From contig NZ_BMRF01000001.1 of assembly GCF_014648495.1 (NCBI RefSeq), positions 496,001 to 560,000 on the forward strand: a stretch of DNA of 64,000 bases, read 5' to 3'. Within the stretch, counting starts at the first letter, position 1. The number at the start of each line of letters is the position of its first letter. The translations under genes and the position numbers were made by a program. Positions 17,389-26,100 of the stretch are shown here, piece by piece. This DNA is from Actinomadura cremea. Lineage in GTDB: Bacteria; Actinomycetota; Actinomycetes; Streptosporangiales; Streptosporangiaceae. The notes under the pieces were generated by a model. The model had not been told where the DNA came from. It was given only the letters and a program-made list of their open reading frames with translations, and searched no databases.

Positions 17389-18747
17389 TCAGACGGGATC
17401 GACCCGATGGCACGCCATGGGCGGGTGGCGGTGTTCCGGCCATTCCCGGCCGCCGGGCGTGATCAGCCAGATCCACTTGCCGGGCTCCGCCGGGGCGATC
17501 GGGTCGGCGTGCCCGTCGGTGACGACGACGACCGCGTCCACCGGTTCGTCCCGCTCCTCCGCGTAGGTCTGGACGGCCGCGAAGTTCGTCCCGCCGCCGC
17601 CGCGCAGCGGCTCGCCCGGCTCGAACGGCTTGACCCCGCCGTCGAACGCGACCCAGTCGGCCTCGACGCCGTCGATGCGGCCGACGAGCCCGCTCAGCCA
17701 CTCGACCACGCCGTCCGGCATCGACCCGGACGTGTCGAGCGCGATGACGAGCGTCTTCAGCCGCCGCGGCCCGCGCCGCGCGAGCATCGGCTCGTGCCCG
17801 AGGGCGGCCAGCAGCGCGCCGCGCTTCTTCGGGTAGACGAGCCGCTCGCCCTCCGCGAGCTTCGAGCCGAGCACGTCCACGAGCCAGCGCTGCCACCAGT
17901 CGACCCGCCGCGTCGCCGACGTCCGCCCGCGCAGCGCGTGCGCGCCGAGGTCGCCCCAGATCCGGTCGGTGCCCTCCCCGGCGCCCTCGGTGCGGCGCAG
18001 CAGGTCGAGCAGCTCGTCGCGGGCCGTCCGGTCGCCGCGCCGGGCCGCGACGAGGACGCTGCGCAGGACGTCGCCGCCCGCACGGTCGACGGTCTCCTGG
18101 TCGAGCACGTCCAGCAGCACGTGGACGCAGCCGGCGGCGCCCGCGCCCGGCGGGTTCCGCATCCGCCGCAGCTCCCGGTAGACGCTCATGTCGGTGTCGA
18201 TCCAAGCCTCGTAGGGGAGCCCTTCCAGCCCTTGGTCGCGCAGGTCCGCCAGGTACGCCCCGTACACGCGCCGGGGCGAGATCCCCACCGGACGGCCGTC
18301 CCGCTCGGGCGGCCCGCCGCCGAGCCGGGCCAGCGCCACGTGGTTGATCGTGACCTCGCAGGCCAGCGTGAAGACCGGGTCGGCGCGCAGGTCGGGGTCG
18401 GCGAACAGGTGCCGCTGGACGAGGTGCCGCGACTCGTGGAACAGGACGAACCGGACGCCCTCGACGCCGATCCCGGCGAAGAAGCCCGGGTTGTAGAGCA
18501 GCAGGCACGTGCCGTCGCCCGACGCGACCACGGCGGCCGTGCCGACGGCGGTCGTCGGGACGTGGTGGTGGCACTTGCTGTAGAGCCAGGACGCGATCGC
18601 GCTGTGCGTCACCCCGAGGTCGAGCAGCGCGCGTTCCTTCAGCCGCCGCGCCTCGTCCACCACCGCCGGGTCGGCGGGCGCCCACCGCTCCAGCGCCCGC
18701 CGGTCGGTGAGCCCGATCAGCGGTGCGCGCGTCTCCCCGTAAGCCAC
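17389..18747 (-). CDS. VWA-like domain protein with putative metallopeptidase domain (DUF2201 type)
   Basis: 452 residues from GTG 18747, preceded by CGGGAGAG; upstream GTG 18783 lacks a ribosome site. The N-terminal domain contains LFHESRHLVQRH: residues 104-108 (HESRH) fit the zinc motif HExxH. The C-terminal domain is VWA-like with MIDAS elements: ALDTSGSMP (near 337), GGGGTNF and VVTDGHAD. DUF2201 proteins typically sit beside MoxR-type ATPases. Metal-dependent complex assembly or proteolysis is the usual hypothesis; the substrate is unknown. Confidence 0.85.
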   Translation of the reverse strand: MAYGETRAPLIGLTDRRALERWAPADPAVVDEARRLKERALLDLGVTHSAIASWLYSKCHHHVPTTAVGTAAVVASGDGTCLLLYNPGFFAGIGVEGVRFVLFHESRHLVQRHLFADPDLRADPVFTLACEVTINHVALARLGGGPPERDGRPVGISPRRVYGAYLADLRDQGLEGLPYEAWIDTDMSVYRELRRMRNPPGAGAAGCVHVLLDVLDQETVDRAGGDVLRSVLVAARRGDRTARDELLDLLRRTEGAGEGTDRIWGDLGAHALRGRTSATRRVDWWQRWLVDVLGSKLAEGERLVYPKKRGALLAALGHEPMLARRGPRRLKTLVIALDTSGSMPDGVVEWLSGLVGRIDGVEADWVAFDGGVKPFEPGEPLRGGGGTNFAAVQTYAEERDEPVDAVVVVTDGHADPIAPAEPGKWIWLITPGGREWPEHRHPPMACHRVDPV

Positions 18748-18850
18748 GAAGCCACTCTCCCGCCGATCTCCCTCCTTCTCCACGCGATTAGGAGGAGGGG
18801 GTGACCTGTCGCAGCGAAGTTCGAACGATGTCGCGCCGGGTCGGAGCACC

Positions 18851-19447
18851 CTATTCGGTATCGCTCGACTGCCCGGTGGAGCGGGAGCGTCGATGGGCCG
18901 CGACTCGTTGGCGGGTAGCGCACCGGCGGGAGCAGTAGCGGCGTTCCGGGCCGCTGCCCTGGGCGATGAAGACGTTCTGGCAGCTCGGTGATGCGCAGAT
19001 CTTGCCGGGCGGGCGTTGGCGGTCCCAGACGAGGACGGTCAGGGCCATGCAGGACGAGGCGAGGAACCACTCGTCCCAGGGGGCGTCGTCGTGGCGGTCG
19101 AGGTGGGGATGCCAGGGGGTCCCGCCGCCGTGTGAGGTCAGGCGGAGCGGTCCGGTGTGGTCGCGCAGGAGGCGGTTGAGGACGGCCGCGGCGTCATCGG
19201 CGTCCGCGGCGGCGAAGACCTGCCGTAGTACGGCGGCGGCTGCGCGCATCCCGGCGACATCGCGGGTGGTGAGGTCGATGGGGTCGGTCTCGCCGTAGGC
19301 GCGGAGCACGTCGGCGACGCCGGCCGGGTCGGGGCGGTCGTCGGCGAGGGCGTTGATCAGGGCGGCGGTCCGCCGAGCTGTGGTCAGCACGGAGTGCCGG
19401 GTGGACCAGTCGTCACGGTGGAAGGACACGCGTGAAATGTAACGCAT
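18851..19447 (-). CDS. ABATE/CGNR-type zinc-finger transcriptional regulator
   Basis: 198 residues from ATG 19447; GTG 19429 is the alternative. Neither has a ribosome site, so it may be leaderless. The N-terminal two-thirds match the ABATE helical domain (ARRTAALINALADDRPDPAG). The end carries a zinc finger: CASPSCQNVF, then RYCSRRCATRQRVAAHRRRS. The signature normally spelled CGNR reads CATR here. These regulators are actinomycete-typical. It is divergent from an MFS exporter, with repeated GTAACG motifs between them. Confidence 0.8.
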   Translation of the reverse strand: MRYISRVSFHRDDWSTRHSVLTTARRTAALINALADDRPDPAGVADVLRAYGETDPIDLTTRDVAGMRAAAAVLRQVFAAADADDAAAVLNRLLRDHTGPLRLTSHGGGTPWHPHLDRHDDAPWDEWFLASSCMALTVLVWDRQRPPGKICASPSCQNVFIAQGSGPERRYCSRRCATRQRVAAHRRSRSTGQSSDTE

Positions 19448-19500
19448 CTTGCTTAGTTTTGAGTTACCTACGTAACGTCTCGCGGATGGAAAAGCGTTAC
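19439..19500. promoter_or_regulatory. Cluster of GTAACG motifs in divergent promoter
   Basis: GTAACG occurs at 19439-19444 and 19472-19477 and inverted (CGTTAC) at 19495-19500. GTTAC at 19463-19467 pairs with GTAAC at 19472-19476 as a perfect inverted repeat around CTAC. The motifs overlap both start regions and are good candidates for the binding site of the ABATE regulator. Confidence 0.5.
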
Positions 19501-20694
19501 TCACTCCACCTCTACCTCACCGGGGCGGTGGCAGCCCGTGCCGGGGACGAGATGTCGGGACCGGCACTGATGCTGGCGGGATTCGCCCTGACCGGATCGA
19601 CCGTCGACGCGTCGTCGCTACTCGCGGGCATCACGATCTCCGCCGCGCTGGGCGGGCCGATACTGGGGGCGCTGCTCGACAGGGCGGGACGGCCGGGACG
19701 CCTGCTGGCCGGGGCCCTCGTCCTGTACGCGGCGGGGCTGGGGACGATTCTCGGGGGACTCGGCCGGTGGCCGTTCGCCGTCGTCATCCTGATCGCGGTG
19801 GTGACAGGGCTGCTGGGACCGGCCCTGTCGGGCGGATGGACGGCCCAGCTTCCGCGCGTGGTGCCGGGCGACCGCCTGCCCCGGGCGAACGCGCTCGATG
19901 CCATGACGTTCGGCGCGGCGAGTCTGGCCGGTCCGGCTCTCGCCGGCGGCGTCGCAGAGGCGCTGGGAGCCTCGACGGCCGTGGTGGTCTCCGTGGTGCT
20001 CATCGCCCTGGCACTGCCCGCCGCGTGGACGCTGCCCGTCCGTCCCGGTCGGGCGCGGACGGCGCGGACGACCTCGGTGATCGGCGATCTCGCCGCCGGA
20101 ATGCGGGTCATGGCCGGAAGGCCGGCACTGGCTCGGGCGACCCTCACCTCGGTCGTCTCCTGCGTCGCCCAGGGCATGCTGGTGGCGTGCGTCCCGCTCC
20201 TCGGCGAGCGTGTCCTGGGCGGAGCCGGCCGCGGTGCTCTGCTGCTCTCCTGCGTGGCGATCTCCGCTCTGGCGGCCAACGCCGTACTCGCCCGGTTCCC
20301 GCGTTCGGTCGCCCCCGACACGATCATCTGGGCCGGTCCTCTCGTCCAGGCTGCCGCGTTGGTCTTGGCCATGTGGGGTCACCCGGTCGCGCTCATCGCG
20401 GCCGTGCTCATCGCGGGGATCGGTGAGGGACCCCAACTGGTCGCCTTGTTCGCGGTCCGCCACCGGGAGGTTCCGCAACACCTGCGGGGCCAGATCTTCA
20501 CCACCGGCGCCAGCTTGAAGATCACCGGATTCGCCCTGGGGGCGGCGGTCGCCGGGCCGGTCGCCGCCTGGTCCCTCCCAGGAGCCCTGGGACTCGCGGC
20601 GAGTGTGGCGGTCCTCGCGGTACCGGCGTTCTTCGCGATCCCGTCGGCGTCCGCCGACCCGTCCGAACGTGAACGATCACTCGACCTTCGGTGA
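19486..20694 (+). CDS. MFS transporter
   Basis: 402 residues from ATG 19486 with about 12 hydrophobic segments. The N-terminus reads LTGAVAARAGDEMSGPALML, and the first cytoplasmic loop LGALLDRAGRPGRLLAG matches the MFS motif A region. It resembles actinomycete drug or metabolite exporters. Expression is probably set by the divergent ABATE regulator. It ends 26 bases short of the convergent membrane-protein gene. The substrate is unknown. Confidence 0.85.
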   Translation: MEKRYSLHLYLTGAVAARAGDEMSGPALMLAGFALTGSTVDASSLLAGITISAALGGPILGALLDRAGRPGRLLAGALVLYAAGLGTILGGLGRWPFAVVILIAVVTGLLGPALSGGWTAQLPRVVPGDRLPRANALDAMTFGAASLAGPALAGGVAEALGASTAVVVSVVLIALALPAAWTLPVRPGRARTARTTSVIGDLAAGMRVMAGRPALARATLTSVVSCVAQGMLVACVPLLGERVLGGAGRGALLLSCVAISALAANAVLARFPRSVAPDTIIWAGPLVQAAALVLAMWGHPVALIAAVLIAGIGEGPQLVALFAVRHREVPQHLRGQIFTTGASLKITGFALGAAVAGPVAAWSLPGALGLAASVAVLAVPAFFAIPSASADPSERERSLDLR

Positions 20695-20720
20695 GGATGC
20701 CCGACCCTCACTGCGATGGA

Positions 20721-21467
20721 TCAGGAGGGGGAACCGCCGGTGCCTCCCAGCGCCGCCGAGATGTCGCCCGACTTCCGGACGGCCAGGACCGTGCATCCGG
20801 CCACCAGGACGGCCGCCGCGCCCCACAGCCCCGGGATGAGCCAGATCGGCCACTCCGCCGTCGCGACCGCGATCCCGATGGCGAGCGTGACGCCCGCCAT
20901 GATGCCGGTGAACCAGAGGAGGCCGACGAGGCCCGCGGGCATCGCCGGCTCCGCGCGCCGCCGCAGCCGCCACCCGCCCGCCACGGCCATCAGCAGGCCG
21001 GACGAGCCGACGAGCAGCGCGGTCCCCGCGAACGTCTCCGCGAACCCGGACGGGTCGGCCGTGGTGTCCTGCTCGTCGCCGAGGGCGGCGATCCGCACGA
21101 TCTCGCCCCGCCAGATGGTGCCCACGACCGGGTCGCCGTCGTCCAGATCGTCCAGCAGCGGCTCGTTGTTCGGGTACTGCGTCGCCCAAGCGTCGCCCGC
21201 ACGGTCGGTGAGCGTCGCGGTGATCTCGCTGTTGCGGCCCGCGTACAGCGTGATGTCGGAGATGGCGAACTCCTGCCTCCACAGGCAGTCCGCGGGCTCG
21301 CGCGGCGCCGCCGGGCAGTCCGCCGCGGAGTCGAGGGCGCGCTGCTCGTCCAGCCGGTCCGGCACGCCGGTGACCGCCAGTGCGGCGCCGCCGATCACCC
21401 CCGCGACCCCGATGAGGAGCCAGAGCACCGCGACGGCGGCGTTGCGCCGGGAGTTTCGCTTGGACAT
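20721..21467 (-). CDS. Membrane protein of unknown function
   Basis: 248 residues: one N-terminal membrane segment (AVAVLWLLIGVAGVIGG), an extracytoplasmic domain of about 100 residues with two cysteines (ADCPAAP and DCLWRQ), then three further membrane segments. No known domain is recognised. The start lies 13 bases after the stop of the AhpD-like gene, so it could be the last cistron of the biosynthetic operon. The gap is AT-rich (AATATTTACG) without a ribosome site, so its own promoter is equally possible. Confidence 0.7.
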   Translation of the reverse strand: MSKRNSRRNAAVAVLWLLIGVAGVIGGAALAVTGVPDRLDEQRALDSAADCPAAPREPADCLWRQEFAISDITLYAGRNSEITATLTDRAGDAWATQYPNNEPLLDDLDDGDPVVGTIWRGEIVRIAALGDEQDTTADPSGFAETFAGTALLVGSSGLLMAVAGGWRLRRRAEPAMPAGLVGLLWFTGIMAGVTLAIGIAVATAEWPIWLIPGLWGAAAVLVAGCTVLAVRKSGDISAALGGTGGSPS

Positions 21468-21480
21468 AACGTAAATATTG

Positions 21481-21954
21481 TCATGTTGAGCTGCCCGTGG
21501 ACGCGGGCGCGGACGCCGCCGACGCCGCGATGCCCACGCGGTTCCAGGCGTTGATCGCGGCGATCGTCCACATCAGGTGCGCGAGCCCCGCGTCGCCGAA
21601 GTGGTCGCGGGCCGCGGCGAGCACCTGCCGCGGAACCCCGCCGGTCAGTACCGTCATGGCCTCGGTGAGCGCGAGGGCCGCGCGTTCGGCGTGGCCGAAC
21701 AGCGGGCTGTCGCGCCAGGACTCCAGGGCCCGCAGGCGGCGCTCGTCCTCACCGGACCGGCGCGCGGCCTCGGTGTGCATCGACAGGCACAGCCCGCACC
21801 CGTTGAGCTGCGACGCGCGGATGCGGACGAGTTCGGCGAGGGACGGGACGAGTCCGGCGCCCGCGGCGGTGTCGAAGGCGGCCATCGCGGCGTGCACGCC
21901 GGGCGCCGCGGCGTGGACGTCGAACGGGTGGGCGCCGGTCGTGTGCGCGGTCAT
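21481..21954 (-). CDS. Carboxymuconolactone decarboxylase/AhpD-like protein
   Basis: 157 residues from ATG 21954, preceded by GGGAGG and overlapping the upstream stop (ATGA). The CMD motif is intact: RIRASQLNGCGLCLSMHTEA, where CGLC plus the downstream His is the AhpD redox and proton-relay centre. Then comes HLMWTIAAINAWNRVGIA, the typical C-terminus. Such proteins are peroxidase partners or stand-alone hydroperoxidases. Here it is the tail of a nine-gene coupled operon and may protect against peroxide or perform one oxidative step. Confidence 0.85.
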   Translation of the reverse strand: MTAHTTGAHPFDVHAAAPGVHAAMAAFDTAAGAGLVPSLAELVRIRASQLNGCGLCLSMHTEAARRSGEDERRLRALESWRDSPLFGHAERAALALTEAMTVLTGGVPRQVLAAARDHFGDAGLAHLMWTIAAINAWNRVGIAASAASAPASTGSST

Positions 21955-22760
21955 CGAACCTCCCGTGGGCGTCGGCCCTGGACGGAGTACATGATGTAGG
22001 AGCGGGCGCGGAAGCCCGGGTCGGCCAGCAGGTCGCGCACCGCGTCGAGCCGCGCGCCCGTCATGCCCTCCCGGACGAGCCCGTCGTGCAGGTGCCGGCC
22101 GTGGTGCGCGAGGAGCCGCAGCCCGGCGGACCCGGCGTCCCACACCTCGGCGCGGGACCGGACGGCGACGCCGGTGAGCCCCGCCGCGACCATCTCCCGC
22201 GCCACGTGGCGTCCCCAGGCGACGTCCACCCCGGCACGGGCCATCAGCCGGTTCTTCGCCGCCGTGTACTCCTCGTACAGCTTCCGCGCGGCGGGGCTCG
22301 GGACGCGCACCGCCGGTGCGGCCGTCGCGTCGAACTCGTCGAGCTGCAGGACGCCGCCGGGCTTCAGCGCGCGGACGAGCCGGTCGAGCACGGCGGCGCG
22401 CTCGGGCAGCAGCCGCAGCACGAGCCGGGCGTGCACGAGGTCGTATCCGGCGTCGGGCAGCGGATCGCGGACGATGTCGTGCCGCGTCACCGGCGGCCCG
22501 GCGGCGTCCGGATCGGGACGGACGTCGGTCGCGACGACGCGTCCGGACGGTGCGACGCGCTCGTCCAGCCACGCGGCGACCGTCCCGTTCCCGGCGCCGA
22601 CCTCGAGGCACCGCCAGCCCGGCCCGACGCCGGTCCGGGCGAGGTTCTCGACGGTCATCGGGTCGTACGCCGCGCTCAGCAGGCGGTGCCGCTCGCGCGC
22701 GTCCTCGTCGCGGTCGCCGAAGACCCCGGCGGGGACCCCGGCGGAGACCGCCGCGCTCAC
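21951..22760 (-). CDS. SAM-dependent methyltransferase (cluster)
   Basis: 269 residues from GTG 22760, overlapping the preceding stop (GTGA). Class I fold: the SAM loop is CLEVGAGNGTVAAWL, followed by VVATDVRPD, the acidic turn HDIVRDPLPDAGYDLVHARL and VLDRLVRALKPGGVL. Actinomycete homologues of this size methylate small molecules. The operon context suggests tailoring of the cluster product. O- or N-methylation cannot be told apart from sequence. Confidence 0.85.
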   Translation of the reverse strand: MSAAVSAGVPAGVFGDRDEDARERHRLLSAAYDPMTVENLARTGVGPGWRCLEVGAGNGTVAAWLDERVAPSGRVVATDVRPDPDAAGPPVTRHDIVRDPLPDAGYDLVHARLVLRLLPERAAVLDRLVRALKPGGVLQLDEFDATAAPAVRVPSPAARKLYEEYTAAKNRLMARAGVDVAWGRHVAREMVAAGLTGVAVRSRAEVWDAGSAGLRLLAHHGRHLHDGLVREGMTGARLDAVRDLLADPGFRARSYIMYSVQGRRPREVR

Positions 22761-24418
22761 CGCCCGCTCCCGGCGTCCGCGGGGACGGCCGATTCGGCGG
22801 CGAGCCGGGCGAGGGTGGCGGCGCACACCTTGCCGGTCGGGCCGAGCGGCAGTTCGGGCAGCACGAGGAAGCGTTCGGGGAGCCGCCGCTTGTCGAGGCC
22901 GCGCTCGCGCAGGTGGTCGAGCATGTCGGCGGGCGACGGCGGCGGGGCGCCGCGGCGGGGGGCGACGCACGCGCACATGCGCTCGCCGAGGTCCCGGTCC
23001 CGCACCGGCACGCACTGCACGTCGGCGATGCCGGGGTGCGCGCTCAGCTCGCGCTCCACGTCCGCCGGGGAGAGGCCGACGCCGCCGCGGATGACGACGC
23101 GTTTCAGCCGGTCGAGCACCCGGAGCGTCCCGTCCGGGTCGAGGCGGCCGAGGTCGCCGCTGCGCACCCACCCGCCGGGGGCGCGGTGCCGCGCGTCGAG
23201 GTCGGGGGCGCCGACGTAGCAGAGCGGCGTCATCGGGCCGAGCGCCCAGATCTCGCCCGCCTCGCCCGGCGGCAGCGGACGCCCGGCGGGGTCGCGGATG
23301 CTGATCGCGGCGACGTCCGGATCGGGGACGCCCGCCAGACCGGGCTCCCACCCGCCCGGATCGCGGCCGGTGTGGCAGTTCACGCCGTCGCTCGACCCGT
23401 AGATGTTCACGGGCGACATCCCGAACCGGCGCACGCACGCCTCGACGACGTGCCCGTGCACCGGCCCCGCGCTGGACACCACGGCGCGCAGCGACGACGT
23501 GTCCGCGACGGTCGCGGACTCGGTCATCCGCCACAGCATCGTCGGGACGCCGAACAGGTGCGTGGGCCGGTGCAGCTCGACGGCGCGCAGCGCTGCGGCG
23601 GCGTCGAACCGGGGCAGCAGGACGAGCGTGCCGCCGAGCCGCGCGAGGATCACCGACGTCCCGAGCGACCCGTACGACGAGGCCAGCGAGACCAGGAGCA
23701 GCGCCCGCATCGGCCCGGTCCCGCGGCGCAGCGCCGCCACGTAGTTCGCGCGCCCGCCCGCCATCGCGTTGTGCGAGTACGCGACCATCTTCGGGTCCGA
23801 CTCCGAGCCCGACGACACGAGCAGCCGGGCGGGCGCCTCGGCGTCCGGACGCGCGGGCCGCCACGCCCGGACGTCCCCGGCCGTCGCGTCGTCGAGCGAC
23901 CGGACGCCGTCCGGGAGCGCCGCCGCGCCGGGCGTCCGGCGATGCGGCGTCCACAGGTGCGTACGGGCCGGGACCTTGACGACCTCGATCATCCCCGGAA
24001 CGGTGACGAGCGCGGCGGCGCGGGACCGGTCGAGCAGCCGCGCGACGTCCCGTGGCCCGCGGGTGTGCGGGATCGGCAGCGCGACCGCGCCGATCGCCGC
24101 GACCGCCAGCTCGGCGACGACGGCGTCCCGCCCGTTCGGCAGCAGGACGGCGATGATGTCGGCGGCCCCGTGCCCGGCGGCCGACAGCGCGGCGGCGGCG
24201 CGGCGGACGCGCCCGTCGAGTTCGGCGTAGCTCAGCGCGCCCGCGTCGTCGACGACGGCGTCCCGGTCGGGGGCGGCGCGGGCGCGCTCGCCGAAGAGGG
24301 CGTAGAGGTCGCGGCCGGGGCACAGCCCGCGCGCCGTCCACCCGGCGCGCAGGGCGGCGGGCACGAGGTCGGCGAGCACGATGCCGTTGGCGGACGTCCA
24401 GGCGGGGGCGGTCGTCAA
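22757..24418 (-). CDS. AMP-dependent acyl ligase 2 (cluster)
   Basis: 553 residues with a TTG start at 24418, chosen because GGGAG lies six bases upstream and TTGA overlaps the previous stop. The phosphate loop is divergent, SSGSESDPKMVAYSHN in place of TSGTTGxPKG, a variant known in a subset of acyl-activating enzymes. YGSSDGVNCH, RSGDLGRL, RVVIRGGVGLSPADVE and the catalytic Lys in GPTGKVCAA are present. It should adenylate a carboxylic acid for CoA or carrier loading; the acid is unknown. Confidence 0.82.
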   Translation of the reverse strand: MTTAPAWTSANGIVLADLVPAALRAGWTARGLCPGRDLYALFGERARAAPDRDAVVDDAGALSYAELDGRVRRAAAALSAAGHGAADIIAVLLPNGRDAVVAELAVAAIGAVALPIPHTRGPRDVARLLDRSRAAALVTVPGMIEVVKVPARTHLWTPHRRTPGAAALPDGVRSLDDATAGDVRAWRPARPDAEAPARLLVSSGSESDPKMVAYSHNAMAGGRANYVAALRRGTGPMRALLLVSLASSYGSLGTSVILARLGGTLVLLPRFDAAAALRAVELHRPTHLFGVPTMLWRMTESATVADTSSLRAVVSSAGPVHGHVVEACVRRFGMSPVNIYGSSDGVNCHTGRDPGGWEPGLAGVPDPDVAAISIRDPAGRPLPPGEAGEIWALGPMTPLCYVGAPDLDARHRAPGGWVRSGDLGRLDPDGTLRVLDRLKRVVIRGGVGLSPADVERELSAHPGIADVQCVPVRDRDLGERMCACVAPRRGAPPPSPADMLDHLRERGLDKRRLPERFLVLPELPLGPTGKVCAATLARLAAESAVPADAGSGR

Positions 24419-26100
24419 GGGAGCTCCCTGGTGCGGTCGAAGGTCCACGGGGCGCGGCTGTAGGAGGCGGCGCCGTCGGTCTCGAACACGGCCGCGTAGG
24501 CCGGGTCGGCGGCCATCGCGGCGAGGTCGGACACGACGGGCGCGCGTGGGGCGCCGTCCACAGGGCTGTGGACGGCCTCGCGGAGCAGCCGGGCGGCGTC
24601 GATCAGCGCCGTCTCGACGCGGACGCCCGCGCCCGTCCGGGCCCGCGCGAGCAACCCCGCGACGGCCCCCTCGGCGGCGATCAGCCCGCCGAGCACGTCG
24701 GTGATCGTCATCAGCGTGGGCCCCGACACCAGCGCGGCGACGCCCGAGTGGGCCTGCACGAGGTAGTCGGTGCCCATCGGCTGCGGCGCCGGGAGGGCGT
24801 CGGCCCAGCCCCCGGCGTGCGCGTACACGAGGGAGGGGAGGTCGGCGGCGTCCAGCCGGAAGCGGGCGGCGCGGCCCGGCGGCCAGTTCTGCAGGAACAC
24901 GTCGGCGGACGCGGCGAGCCGCAGCGCCGCGTCCCGTCCCGCGGCCGACTTCAGGTCGGCCTCGACGGCGGCCTTGCCCCGGTTGAGGGCGAGGAACCGG
25001 GCCGAGCACTCCCCGCCCCCGCCCATGGGCGCGACACCGCGCAGCGGGTCGCCGCCGGGCGGTTCGAGCCGGACGACGTCGGCGCCGAGCAGCCCGAGCA
25101 GATGCCCCGCGAGCGGCCCCTGCACCCGGTTCGTCGACTCCACGACCCGAACCCCCGCCAGCGGCCCCCCGCCCCCGCCCGACACCGGCGGTCCGGGCCA
25201 CGAGGTCGAACCCGCCGCCGAGCACGGCGGGGTGGATGGGGAGGCCAGGGGGGTCAGGCGCCAGGGGGAGGCGGGGGCGGGCGGGGGTGGCGCGGTGGTG
25301 TCCCGGATGGGCACGAGGCTCACGTTCGCTGCTCCGGCGGCGGCGCGGAGGGTGCGGTGGTCGTGCTCGCCCGCCGTCTTGCCCAGTTCCGGGGGCAGCG
25401 CGCAGGTCGCGGTGCCGAACCGCTGCTGGAACGGCGGCCAGCCGCGGACGATCGCGGCCCGGTCGGCGCCGAGCGCCGTCCAGAAGCCGAGCCATCGTTC
25501 GGCGTCGAACGTCTCGATCTCGAAGCGGACGCCGTCGGACGAGCGGAACGGCGGCGTCCGCTCGGCGCCGACGAAGGGGGCCGGGGACGGACGGCCGGCG
25601 CCCGGTTCGGCGGTCGCGACGGCGACGTACTGGGTGAGCGCGAGCGCCGCGGCCTGCGCGACGGACGTCGTCGCGGCGACGTCCGTCCGGCCGTGCGGCG
25701 CGGCGAGCGCCCCGGCCGTGAACGCCTGCGCCGCGAGGACGCCCGCGCACACGGACGCGAAGTCGACGGGGAGCACGCGGGGGCCGCCGGCGGCGCGCCC
25801 GTGGACCTGCATGACGCCGCAGGCGGCCTGCACGTCGTGCTCGCCGCGCATCGGCACCCGCACGGGCCCCGACCAGCCGATCCGGCACTCGGGCGGCGCG
25901 CCGCCGAACGGTCCGCGGACGGCGGCGAGCCGCCCGGCGGGCGCGTCCGCCGGGGCCGCTCCCGCGCGCTCGACCGTGCAGCCGAGCGCACGCAGCCGCG
26001 ACGCCGCGACGCGCAGCGCGAGCGAGTCGCCGGACGCCCGCACGACCGTCCCCGCCAGCGGCCGCGCCGCGTCGACCGCCGGGTCCGCCGTCACGTCCAT
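24415..26100 (-). CDS. Fused CaiB/BaiF family CoA-transferase (cluster)
   Basis: 561 residues from ATG 26100. The C-terminal 260 residues are a family III CoA-transferase core: GPLAGVRVVE, LGADVVRLEPPGGDPLR, FLALNRGKAAVEADLK and GTDYLVQAHSGV with the candidate catalytic Asp. The N-terminal 300 residues look like a second, degenerate CaiB half (RFEIETFDAERWLGFWTAL), separated by a Pro/Ala linker. It sits between two acyl ligases, so it likely moves CoA between pathway acids. The first 10 bases overlap the upstream ligase. Confidence 0.8.
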   Translation of the reverse strand: MDVTADPAVDAARPLAGTVVRASGDSLALRVAASRLRALGCTVERAGAAPADAPAGRLAAVRGPFGGAPPECRIGWSGPVRVPMRGEHDVQAACGVMQVHGRAAGGPRVLPVDFASVCAGVLAAQAFTAGALAAPHGRTDVAATTSVAQAAALALTQYVAVATAEPGAGRPSPAPFVGAERTPPFRSSDGVRFEIETFDAERWLGFWTALGADRAAIVRGWPPFQQRFGTATCALPPELGKTAGEHDHRTLRAAAGAANVSLVPIRDTTAPPPPAPASPWRLTPLASPSTPPCSAAGSTSWPGPPVSGGGGGPLAGVRVVESTNRVQGPLAGHLLGLLGADVVRLEPPGGDPLRGVAPMGGGGECSARFLALNRGKAAVEADLKSAAGRDAALRLAASADVFLQNWPPGRAARFRLDAADLPSLVYAHAGGWADALPAPQPMGTDYLVQAHSGVAALVSGPTLMTITDVLGGLIAAEGAVAGLLARARTGAGVRVETALIDAARLLREAVHSPVDGAPRAPVVSDLAAMAADPAYAAVFETDGAASYSRAPWTFDRTRELP

